Shown here: piece after piece, positions 1-5,870 of the stretch
Layout: the number at the start of each line of letters is the position of its first letter
Numbering within the stretch: position 1 is the stretch's first letter
From: CAZPZR01 sp964591105
GTDB taxonomy: Bacteria > Bacillota > Clostridia > Lachnospirales > Lachnospiraceae
Length of the DNA stretch: 11,669 nucleotides
Assembly: GCA_964591105.1 (NCBI GenBank)
Contig: CAZPZR010000056.1
Coordinates: 1 to 11,669 of the forward strand
Direction: 5' to 3'
The notes under the pieces: generated by a model
Databases searched by the model: none
What the model was told of the DNA's origin: nothing
What the model saw: only the letters and a program-made list of their open reading frames with translations
Program-made: the position numbers and the translations under genes

Positions 1-51
1 GGCAACACAAAACTTTATATTTTTTTAATTGTCTACTTGACGGGTCGCACA
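1..51. mobile_element. Possible end of an IS3-like insertion sequence, cut by the window edge (tentative)
   Basis: Read on the minus strand, the sequence downstream of lysS contains TGTGCGACCCGTCAAGTAGA followed by CAATT, a run of A and AT-rich DNA. From memory, a TG-start followed by GTCAAGTAGACA and an A-rich run resembles terminal inverted repeats of some IS3-family elements in Firmicutes. No transposase codons and no second end are visible, because the window stops. There is also no terminator for lysS in this stretch, which fits an interruption but does not prove it. A plain intergenic spacer is an equally open alternative. Confidence 0.25.
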
Positions 52-85
52 CCACCCTACAGTGGTCCATTTACATTTCTATATC

Positions 86-2041
86 TTAGTACAATTTTGC
101 TCCAGCTGGAATGTGTTCATCTACCATAAGAAGGTGAAGTTTTTCTTCTCCCTCTTCTTCATGAATCGCACTAAGGAGCATACCGCAAGATTCAATTCCC
201 ATCATTTTACGTGGTGGAAGGTTTGTAATTGCGATCAATGTCTTTCCTACAAGTTCTTCTGGTTCGTAGAATGCATGAATTCCGCTTAAGATTGTACGTT
301 CATTTTCAGTTCCATCATCTAATGTAAACTGAAGAAGTTTTTTGCTCTTTGGAACGGCTACACATTCTTTAACTTTTACAGCTCTGAAGTCAGATTTGCT
401 GAATGTTTCGAAATCAACATCTTCTTCGAAAAGTGGTTCTACTTTCACTTTAGAGAAGTCGATAACTTCTTTCACTTCTTCAACTACTGGTGCTTCTTCT
501 TTTACTTCTTCTTTCACTTCAGCTTTTGCTGCTTTCTTTGCTGCAGCTTCAGCTCCAACAGATTTCATAGTCGGGAATAACAATACGTCTCTGATTGCCT
601 GGCTGTTTGTAAGCAACATACACATTCTATCAATACCAAAACCGATACCTCCTGTTGGTGGCATACCGATTTCAAGGGCATTTAAGAAGTCTTCATCTGT
701 TGTATTTGCTTCGTCATTTCCCTGTGCAAGCTGTTCTTCCTGTGCTTTAAAACGTTCTCTCTGATCGATTGGGTCATTAAGCTCTGAGTAAGCATTTGCC
801 ATTTCCCATCCGTTCATGAAGAATTCGAAACGTTCTACGTATTCTGGATTTTCTGGTTTTTTCTTTGTAAGTGGAGAAATCTCGATTGGATGATCCATTA
901 CAAATGTAGGCTGAACCAAGTTATCTTCTACGTACTCTTCGAAGAAGAGGTTGAGGATATCACCTTTCTTGTGATGTGGTTCTACTTCTAAATGATGTTC
1001 TACAGCAATTGCTCTTGCTTCTTCTAATGTATGAACTTCATTCCAGTCAACATTAGCATATTTCTTTACAGCGTCAACCATTGTAATTCTTTCAAATGGT
1101 TTTCCAAGATCCATTTCAATACCGTTGTACACGATTGTTGTACTTCCAAGTACTTCCTGAGCGATGTGACGGTAAAGATTTTCTGTAAGATCCATCATTC
1201 CGTTGTAATCTGTATATGCCTGGTATAATTCCATCAATGTAAATTCAGGGTTATGTCTTGTATCACAGCCTTCATTACGGAATACACGTCCGATTTCGTA
1301 TACTTTTTCCAAACCACCTACAATCAGTCTCTTAAGTGGAAGTTCCAAAGAAATACGAAGTTTGAAATCTTCTCCAAGTGCATTTGAATGAGTGATAAAT
1401 GGTCTTGCTGCTGCTCCACCTGCATTGCTTACTAACATTGGTGTTTCAACTTCAAGGAATCCCTGTCCGTCCAAATATCTTCTGATTGCGCTGATGATTT
1501 TGGAACGTTTGATAAATGTTTCTCTAGATTCCATGTTCATGATAAGGTCCACGTATCTCTGACGGTAACGTAAATCTCTGTTTGTCATACCGTGGAACTT
1601 TTCTGGAAGAATCTGCAAACTCTTCGCAATCAATGTAACTGCTGATGCATGAATAGAAATTTCTCCTGTCTTTGTCTTGAATACTTCACCTTCAAGGCTT
1701 ACAAGGTCACCGATATCCATCTTCTTGAAATCTTTGTAAGATTCTTCTCCGATAGAGTCTCTTGCTACATAAGACTGAATATTTCCTGTAAGGTCAAGAA
1801 TGTTACAGAAAGAAGCTTTTCCCATCACACGTTTCTGCATGATACGTCCTGCTAATACAACGTGTTTTCCTTCCATTTCCTCATAATTGTCTTTCACATC
1901 TGCTGCGTGTGCTGTTACATCACATTTTGTGACCTGAAATGGATCTTTTCCTTCTGCCTGAAGGTTAGCCAGTTTTTCACGACGAACCTTTCTAAGCTGA
2001 TTTACATCCTGTTCCTGTGCATTTTTCTGCTGTTCTCCCAT
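86..2041 (-). CDS. lysS: Lysyl-tRNA synthetase (class II) with C-terminal tRNA-binding domain
   Basis: This enzyme charges tRNA-Lys with lysine in the cytoplasm. The 651-residue protein has an N-terminal OB-fold anticodon-binding domain (about residues 60-145) and then the class II catalytic core. Motif 2 is FRNEG at 254-258, followed by RHNPEFT, and motif 3 is GIGFGIDRM at 465-473. Ordinary bacterial LysRS ends near residue 490-500. Here a charged Ala/Lys/Glu linker (about 495-540) leads to an extra domain (about 543-651) with SDFRAVKV, ILSGI and NLPPRKMMGIESCGM. This is the EMAPII/MetG-C type tRNA-binding OB fold usually found at the C terminus of MetRS. I chose the ATG at 2041 because AAAGGAG lies 7 nt upstream; an ATG nine codons earlier has no such site. 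The gene follows greA by 88 nt, with a hairpin in the gap. Confidence 0.97.
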   Translation of the reverse strand: MGEQQKNAQEQDVNQLRKVRREKLANLQAEGKDPFQVTKCDVTAHAADVKDNYEEMEGKHVVLAGRIMQKRVMGKASFCNILDLTGNIQSYVARDSIGEESYKDFKKMDIGDLVSLEGEVFKTKTGEISIHASAVTLIAKSLQILPEKFHGMTNRDLRYRQRYVDLIMNMESRETFIKRSKIISAIRRYLDGQGFLEVETPMLVSNAGGAAARPFITHSNALGEDFKLRISLELPLKRLIVGGLEKVYEIGRVFRNEGCDTRHNPEFTLMELYQAYTDYNGMMDLTENLYRHIAQEVLGSTTIVYNGIEMDLGKPFERITMVDAVKKYANVDWNEVHTLEEARAIAVEHHLEVEPHHKKGDILNLFFEEYVEDNLVQPTFVMDHPIEISPLTKKKPENPEYVERFEFFMNGWEMANAYSELNDPIDQRERFKAQEEQLAQGNDEANTTDEDFLNALEIGMPPTGGIGFGIDRMCMLLTNSQAIRDVLLFPTMKSVGAEAAAKKAAKAEVKEEVKEEAPVVEEVKEVIDFSKVKVEPLFEEDVDFETFSKSDFRAVKVKECVAVPKSKKLLQFTLDDGTENERTILSGIHAFYEPEELVGKTLIAITNLPPRKMMGIESCGMLLSAIHEEEGEEKLHLLMVDEHIPAGAKLY

Positions 2042-2080
2042 GTTTTTTCTCCTTTCATGAACTCTCATCTTTAAGCGATG

Positions 2081-2109
2081 AAAACCCCTCAGAATTTTTG
2101 AGGGGTTTT
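2081..2109 (-). terminator. Hairpin between greA and lysS, terminator or attenuator
   Basis: The arms AAAACCCCTC (2081-2090) and GAGGGGTTTT (2100-2109) are perfectly complementary over 10 bp with a 9-nt loop. Read on the minus strand it follows the greA stop by 20 nt, but the T stretch after the GC core is only four bases, so termination may be incomplete. The symmetric sequence could also work in the plus direction. The lysS start codon is only 39 nt beyond it. Confidence 0.7.
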
Positions 2110-2129
2110 ATGAATAATCTCTAACTATC

Positions 2130-2609
2130 TTACACTGTACGGCTGATTTCAAGTACTTTGTACTGCATTACACCAGCCTGTGTTTCTACATCTACGGAAT
2201 CTCCAACTTTTTTACCCATCAGTGCATGACCAACTGGTGATTCGTTAGAAATCTTACCTTCTAAGCTGTTTGCTTCTGTAGATCCTACGATTTTGAATTC
2301 GATTTCTTCATCAAATTCAACGTCAAATACTTTTACAGTGCATCCTACATTGATTTTATCCAAATCAACTTCATCTTCAACAACTACTTCAGCATTTTTC
2401 AAAATGCCCTCTAATTCTTCAATTCTTGCTTCGATATCACGCTGTTCATCTTTTGCTGCATCGTATTCAGCATTTTCTGATAAGTCACCTTGTTCTCTTG
2501 CTTCACGAATCTTTGTAGCAACTTCTCTTCTTTTTACCACTTTCAGATTTTCGAGTTCATCTTCAAGTGCTCTTAATCCTGCGTAAGTAAGTAATTTCTT
2601 CTTTACCAT
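2130..2609 (-). CDS. greA: Transcription elongation factor GreA
   Basis: GreA binds the secondary channel of RNA polymerase and stimulates cleavage of backtracked RNA, so that stalled complexes can resume. The 159 residues match the usual length (158 in E. coli). Residues 1-75 form the N-terminal antiparallel coiled coil, with the tip sequence GDLSENAEYDAA. D42 and E45 correspond to the acidic tip residues (D41/E44 in E. coli) that coordinate catalytic Mg2+. The C-terminal FKBP-like domain (about 80-159) includes the sequence SPVGHALMGKKVGD. The start ATG has AAAGGAG 8 nt upstream. The gene has its own consensus promoter about 110 nt upstream, and it is followed by a hairpin and lysS. This greA-lysS pairing is common in Clostridia. 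Confidence 0.98.
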   Translation of the reverse strand: MVKKKLLTYAGLRALEDELENLKVVKRREVATKIREAREQGDLSENAEYDAAKDEQRDIEARIEELEGILKNAEVVVEDEVDLDKINVGCTVKVFDVEFDEEIEFKIVGSTEANSLEGKISNESPVGHALMGKKVGDSVDVETQAGVMQYKVLEISRTV

Positions 2610-2715
2610 GTGTCTTACTCCTTTTCTTTTTACTTCTTATCGACTTTTCCTAATTTATATCTGTGTTCTCTTATTTTCTTTTTCATCGTAGCAAAGCCAC
2701 TTTCACAATTTCATT

Positions 2716-2744
2716 ATTATACATAATCGCCCCATCAATGTCAA
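2716..2744 (-). promoter_or_regulatory. Sigma-A type promoter of greA
   Basis: The minus strand reads TTGACA (2739-2744), a 17-nt spacer, then TATAAT (2716-2721). Both hexamers are perfect consensus with optimal spacing. Transcription should start near 2709, giving a leader of about 100 nt before greA. It lies downstream of the dusB terminator, so greA (and probably lysS) begins a new transcription unit here. The leader contains one small imperfect hairpin (GTGGC/GCTAC with a TTT loop) and no riboswitch that I recognise. Confidence 0.9.
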
Positions 2745-2802
2745 TCATTTTTATCGCAACAGTTCAACCATTTTGACTACCTATACTGTTTCTACACATC
2801 CT

Positions 2803-2847
2803 AAAAACCCTGTCCTACATATTGCTTCATTATATGTAGAACAGGGT
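2803..2847 (-). terminator. Intrinsic terminator of dusB
   Basis: On the minus strand a 16-bp stem, ACCCTGTTCTACATAT paired with ATATGTAGGACAGGGT (one G-U wobble, 9-nt loop), is followed directly by TTTT. It starts 18 nt after the dusB stop. On the plus strand the same stem has one C-A mismatch and is followed by CTTTTTATT, so it may work weakly in both directions. It closes the argF-to-dusB unit. Confidence 0.92.
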
Positions 2848-2864
2848 CTTTTTATTATCCCGTT

Positions 2865-3821
2865 TTATTTAATTTTCTCGAAAAGGAGTTCTTCTAATTC
2901 TTCGTAGGATTCTACTCGGTTAATCTCATCACGAAGCTTTGCAGATCCTGACATTCCTTTTGTATACCAGCCCACATGCTTGCGCATTTCACGAATTCCA
3001 AGGTACTCACCCTTGTATTCCATTTGCAGTTTCGCATGACGGAGCATCGTGTCGCGAATGGTTGCCTCATTTGGTCTCGCTGGCATTACTCCCGTTTTTT
3101 CATATTCCTGAAGTTCATGGAATATCCAAGGATTTCCCTGACTTCCGCGTCCGATCATCACGCCATCACAGCCTGTTTCTCTGCGCATCGCCAATGCACT
3201 TTCGCCAGATACAACATCCCCATTACCGATGACCGGAATGGACACTGCCTCCTTCACTTGACGAATGATGTCCCAATCCGCCTTACCTGAATAATACTGC
3301 TCACGTGTTCGACCATGGACTGCAACTGCTGCCGCCCCAGCCTCTTCAATGATTTTCGCAATTTCGACTGCATTTACATGATCATCATCGAAACCCTTGC
3401 GGATCTTAACCGTTACAGGCTTTTCAATCGCCTTGACCGTTTTTGAAACAATCTCATACACCAACTTTGGCTGATTCATGAGGGCAGAACCCTCGCCATT
3501 TTTCACAATCTTTGGCACCGGGCAACCCATGTTGATGTCAAGGATCTGAAACGGAAGATGCTCATATCGCTTCGCCTGCTCACTGATCACATCCGCTTCA
3601 TGTCCGAAAAACTGCAAAGAGACCGGATGCTCTTGCGGATGAATTTTCAACAAATCCTTTGTGTTCTTATTATTAAATTGAAGTGCCTTCGCACTCACCA
3701 TCTCCATGCACAAAAGCCCCGCTCCTTGTTCCTTGCATAGCAGTCGGAATGGGAGATCCGTCACACCCGCCATGGGCGCAAGAATGTATGGATTCTCTAA
3801 AATTACATTTCCAATTTTCAT
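2865..3821 (-). CDS. dusB: tRNA-dihydrouridine synthase (DusB family)
   Basis: This FMN-dependent enzyme reduces uridines in the D-loop of tRNA to dihydrouridine using NAD(P)H. The 318 residues form a TIM barrel (about 1-235) followed by the helical tRNA-binding domain. Visible family signatures are APMAG at 15-19 (FMN site), NMGCPVPK with the catalytic Cys at position 100, VHGRTREQ from 168, VIGNGD at 197-202 and GVMIGRGSQGNPW from 220. The C-terminal EMRKHVGWYTKG is also typical. I prefer the ATG at 3821, preceded by GGGGTG at 7 nt and giving the usual MKIG start. An in-frame ATG at 3836 has no ribosome binding site and lies three bases from the palindrome. The coaX-dusB gap is almost entirely occupied by that palindrome. 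Confidence 0.96.
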   Translation of the reverse strand: MKIGNVILENPYILAPMAGVTDLPFRLLCKEQGAGLLCMEMVSAKALQFNNKNTKDLLKIHPQEHPVSLQFFGHEADVISEQAKRYEHLPFQILDINMGCPVPKIVKNGEGSALMNQPKLVYEIVSKTVKAIEKPVTVKIRKGFDDDHVNAVEIAKIIEEAGAAAVAVHGRTREQYYSGKADWDIIRQVKEAVSIPVIGNGDVVSGESALAMRRETGCDGVMIGRGSQGNPWIFHELQEYEKTGVMPARPNEATIRDTMLRHAKLQMEYKGEYLGIREMRKHVGWYTKGMSGSAKLRDEINRVESYEELEELLFEKIK

Positions 3822-3839
3822 TTTGGTACACCCCATTTT

Positions 3840-3886
3840 TCAATTTAGGACGTAGTAAAATTCAATTTTACTACGTCCTAAATTGA
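3840..3886. repeat. 47-nt perfect palindrome between coaX and dusB
   Basis: The arms 3840-3862 and 3864-3886 are exact reverse complements over 23 bp around a single central C. The left arm begins TCAATTTAGGACGTAGTAAA. As RNA it would fold into a stem of about 21 bp with a 5-nt loop. It starts one nucleotide past the coaX stop and ends 3 nt before the first possible dusB ATG. There is no T tract on the minus side, so it is not a normal intrinsic terminator. A mobile palindromic repeat, or an RNA processing or stability element, are candidate explanations. Confidence 0.9.
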
Positions 3887-3887
3887 G

Positions 3888-4658
3888 TTATTTTCTATTC
3901 TTCTCGTATATTATCTTCAATCCTTTCAGCGTCAACTGTGGATCGTAATAGTCTATACAGTCGGTTTCTTTCGCAATAATATTGCCCAATCCGCCGCTTG
4001 CCACTACTTTTGCATCTGCGTAACCGGATTCTTCTTTAATCTTTTTGACGATATATTCTACCTGCCCAATCTGGCCAAATACGATACCTGCCTGCATGCT
4101 GGAGATTGTCTCTTTTGCTATGATTGTATCTGGCTTGCGAATGTCAATTGCTGGCAGCATTGACGCATGTCCCCAAAGTGCCTGTGCAGATGTACGGATT
4201 CCAGGTGCAATCACTGCGCCTTCGAAGGTTGCATCTGGTCCTACGATATCGTAAGTTGTTGCAGTTCCGAAGTCAATCACGATTACTGGTCCGCCATAGA
4301 TGCTATACGCTGCAACTGCATCCACAATTCGGTCTGCTCCTACCTGCTTTGGATTTTCTGTGACAATGCGAATCCCTGTTTTGATTCCTGCAGATACGAT
4401 CATCGGTTTTATTCCAAAATATTTGATAATTGCGCTTCCCAAGGAGTGCATCACATCTGGTACTACTGATGCAATGATTACATCTGTAATTTCTTCTGCC
4501 TTTGCCCCATGAGATTCTACAAGATTTTTCAATGTAATTCCATATTCATCGGATGTTCTTGGCTGTTTAGTTGTCATTCGAAATGTACCAAGAAGTCTAT
4601 CTTCTTCAAATACGCCTAATGTTATATTGGTGTTTCCTACGTCTACTACTAATAACAT
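3888..4658 (-). CDS. coaX: Type III pantothenate kinase
   Basis: CoaX phosphorylates pantothenate with ATP, the first step of coenzyme A synthesis, and needs a monovalent cation such as K+. The 256 residues match the family length. The ASKHA fold is shown by DVGNTN at 6-11 (phosphate-binding loop), GADR at 107-110 (pantothenate site), DFGTATT at 129-135 (metal and phosphate binding), GAVIAPG at 147-153 and ASGGLG at 220-225. The start has a very strong site, AAAGGAGG 6 nt before the ATG, and this site overlaps the stop codon of the upstream small gene, suggesting translational coupling. In Firmicutes coaX is often found near dusB and lysS, as here. Confidence 0.98.
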   Translation of the reverse strand: MLLVVDVGNTNITLGVFEEDRLLGTFRMTTKQPRTSDEYGITLKNLVESHGAKAEEITDVIIASVVPDVMHSLGSAIIKYFGIKPMIVSAGIKTGIRIVTENPKQVGADRIVDAVAAYSIYGGPVIVIDFGTATTYDIVGPDATFEGAVIAPGIRTSAQALWGHASMLPAIDIRKPDTIIAKETISSMQAGIVFGQIGQVEYIVKKIKEESGYADAKVVASGGLGNIIAKETDCIDYYDPQLTLKGLKIIYEKNRK

Positions 4659-4670
4659 GTTTTTCCTCCT

Positions 4671-5000
4671 TTAAAGTTCTTCTCCCAAGAAGAATACTTT
4701 ATAATAAAGTTGAAGTGATTGAAGTAATTCTTGTTTTTCCTGTCGAATCTGTTTGATCTTCAGATGACTTCCAATCTCATCGAACGTTGGATCAAATTCT
4801 TCAGAAGTAACTTCAAAGCTCAGTTCTCCATTTTCTTCAAATGCAAGTGTCAGGATTCCTCCAACATCATGTACATACAGCACACACATAATCTTTAACT
4901 CATCTTTTACATGATCCGGTAACTGTTCAAAATCTGGATTCAAGTAATATTTTTCTTCATATGAATTTGCACCACAAAGTATAATTTTTTCTTCGTACAT
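4671..5000 (-). CDS. Small uncharacterised protein (possibly DUF6145)
   Basis: I recognise no biochemical function. From memory the protein resembles a short uncharacterised family of Lachnospiraceae (DUF6145), but I cannot confirm that without a search. The 109-residue product is acidic and soluble, with no signal peptide or membrane segment. An N-terminal half with strand-like stretches (EKIILCGANSYEEKYYLNP, then IMCVLYVHDVGGILTLAFE) is followed by a helical C terminus rich in Lys, Gln and Glu (KIKQIRQEKQELLQSLQLYY). The ATG at 5000 is preferred: GGAG lies 8 nt upstream, whereas the GTG at 5006 is only 2 nt from it. The gene sits between birA and coaX, and its stop overlaps the coaX ribosome binding site, so it is very likely expressed with both. 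Confidence 0.85.
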   Translation of the reverse strand: MYEEKIILCGANSYEEKYYLNPDFEQLPDHVKDELKIMCVLYVHDVGGILTLAFEENGELSFEVTSEEFDPTFDEIGSHLKIKQIRQEKQELLQSLQLYYKVFFLGEEL

Positions 5001-5023
5001 TTTCACATCTCCTTTTTATTTTC

Positions 5024-5057
5024 TAGTTTCGCCACGCCACCGCGAGGCTTCTCGCTA
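5024..5057. repeat. GC-rich spacer with small hairpin after birA, possible repeat
   Basis: Positions 5030-5055 are about 77% G+C (20 of 26 bases), in a region that otherwise looks AT-rich. On the minus strand a hairpin GCGAG-AAGC-CTCGC (5042-5055) overlaps the birA stop codon and is followed by GGTGGCGTGGCGAAACTAG. There is no T tract after the stem. The composition suggests an inserted short repeat or a structured RNA segment; I cannot tell which. Confidence 0.35.
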
Positions 5058-5870
5058 CACGTATCCATAGATTCCTCGTACAGATACTTCGCCGGCAAAT
5101 ATATGTTTTCGCTCACCTTCCGGAGTGTCAACCAGAAGTTCTCCTTCCGAGTTAATTCCGATCGCATGAGCGTGATATTCATTTCCAACTTCCAGCACAC
5201 GCACTTCTCTTCCGCGATTCACCAGCAACTCATTATACAACTCCAGAATTCCTGACAAATCTCCTCGTTCCATGAACAGGCTGTAATACTCATCAAACTT
5301 TTTCATGATCGCTTTGATCAGCAGCCCTCTGGAAAAATGTTCTCCTGTTTCGCGTTTTAAGGATGTGGCAATCTGTTTGATTTCTTCCGAAAATTCTTCC
5401 TGATTCACATTAATCCCCACACCAATCACTACATAATGAATGTGGTCAATTTCTGTGCTCATCTCTGTTAAAATCCCACAGACTTTCCTTCCATTTATAA
5501 CAATGTCATTGGGCCACTTAATTCCCGTACAAATTCCTGTCGCTGCTTCGATTCCTGCTGCAACAGCTGCTGCCATCACCAATGTCAGCATCGGTGCTTT
5601 CACAGGTGCAATTTCTGGTCTTAAAAGCAACGTCATGTAAATGCTGCCTCCCGCCGGAGATTCCCAACTTCTTCCGCGTCTTCCTCTTCCATCATCCTGC
5701 TGCTCTGCAAGATACAATGTACGATCTTTTGCTCCTGCATTTCCTGCTTCTTTTGCACGCACATTCGTGGAATCCGCTTTCTCATAATATACGATTTCTG
5801 ATAAAAAATCTATATCTTTTAGAAGGCGGTACTCTTCTGGTACCGCCTTTTTTTCAAATCTTGCTGTCAT
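5055..5870 (-). CDS. birA: Biotin--[acetyl-CoA-carboxylase] ligase, without HTH domain
   Basis: This enzyme activates biotin to biotinyl-AMP and attaches it to the lysine of biotin carrier proteins such as acetyl-CoA carboxylase BCCP. The 271 residues begin almost directly with the catalytic domain: STN at 34-36, GRGRRGRSW at 61-69 (biotinyl-AMP loop), KWPND at 118-122, GILTE at 132-136 and VVIGVGINVN at 147-156. An SH3-like C-terminal domain follows (about 222-271). The N-terminal winged helix found in repressor-type BirA is absent. It has not simply been missed, because the codon before the ATG is the argF stop (TAA-ATG, same frame). This is therefore a group I ligase, not expected to regulate biotin genes by DNA binding. 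The ribosome binding site is weak (GGTG at 8 nt), so translation probably depends on coupling to argF. Confidence 0.96.
   Translation of the reverse strand: MTARFEKKAVPEEYRLLKDIDFLSEIVYYEKADSTNVRAKEAGNAGAKDRTLYLAEQQDDGRGRRGRSWESPAGGSIYMTLLLRPEIAPVKAPMLTLVMAAAVAAGIEAATGICTGIKWPNDIVINGRKVCGILTEMSTEIDHIHYVVIGVGINVNQEEFSEEIKQIATSLKRETGEHFSRGLLIKAIMKKFDEYYSLFMERGDLSGILELYNELLVNRGREVRVLEVGNEYHAHAIGINSEGELLVDTPEGERKHIFAGEVSVRGIYGYV
5823..5854 (+). terminator. Plus-strand terminator-like hairpin inside the 5' end of birA
   Basis: On the plus strand AAGGCGGTAC (5823-5832), a 7-nt loop and GTACCGCCTT (5840-5849) are followed by TTTTT (5850-5854). This is a textbook intrinsic terminator read antisense to birA. 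In the birA mRNA the same 10-bp hairpin covers codons 8-16, just beyond a starting ribosome, and is preceded by A residues instead of being followed by U. It could stop antisense transcription or slow translation; it may also be a coding coincidence. Confidence 0.55.

Noticed and set aside
61..85. lysS terminator from ACCAC/GTGGT near the left edge
   Set aside because: The stem is only about 5-6 bp and is followed by GTGCGACCC, not a T run.
342..764. Plus-strand open frame of 140 codons opposite lysS
   Set aside because: The Ser/Thr/Ala/Phe-rich translation is the mirror of the Glu/Lys/Ala-rich linker and core of LysRS. No start signals are present.
2042..2129. T-box or lysine riboswitch upstream of lysS
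   Set aside because: The 88-nt gap is too short for either, and no T-box motif (AGGGTGGNACCGCG) or lysine-element core is visible. Only one hairpin is present.
2630..2686. 18-codon Lys/Arg-rich frame in the greA leader as a leader-peptide gene
   Set aside because: There is no ribosome binding site before its ATG, and such frames are expected by chance in A-rich leaders. It is kept only as a remark in the greA leader finding.
3840..3886. Palindrome as an intrinsic terminator of coaX
   Set aside because: The minus-strand side is followed by AAAATGGGG with no T tract, and the stem is AT-rich in its upper part.
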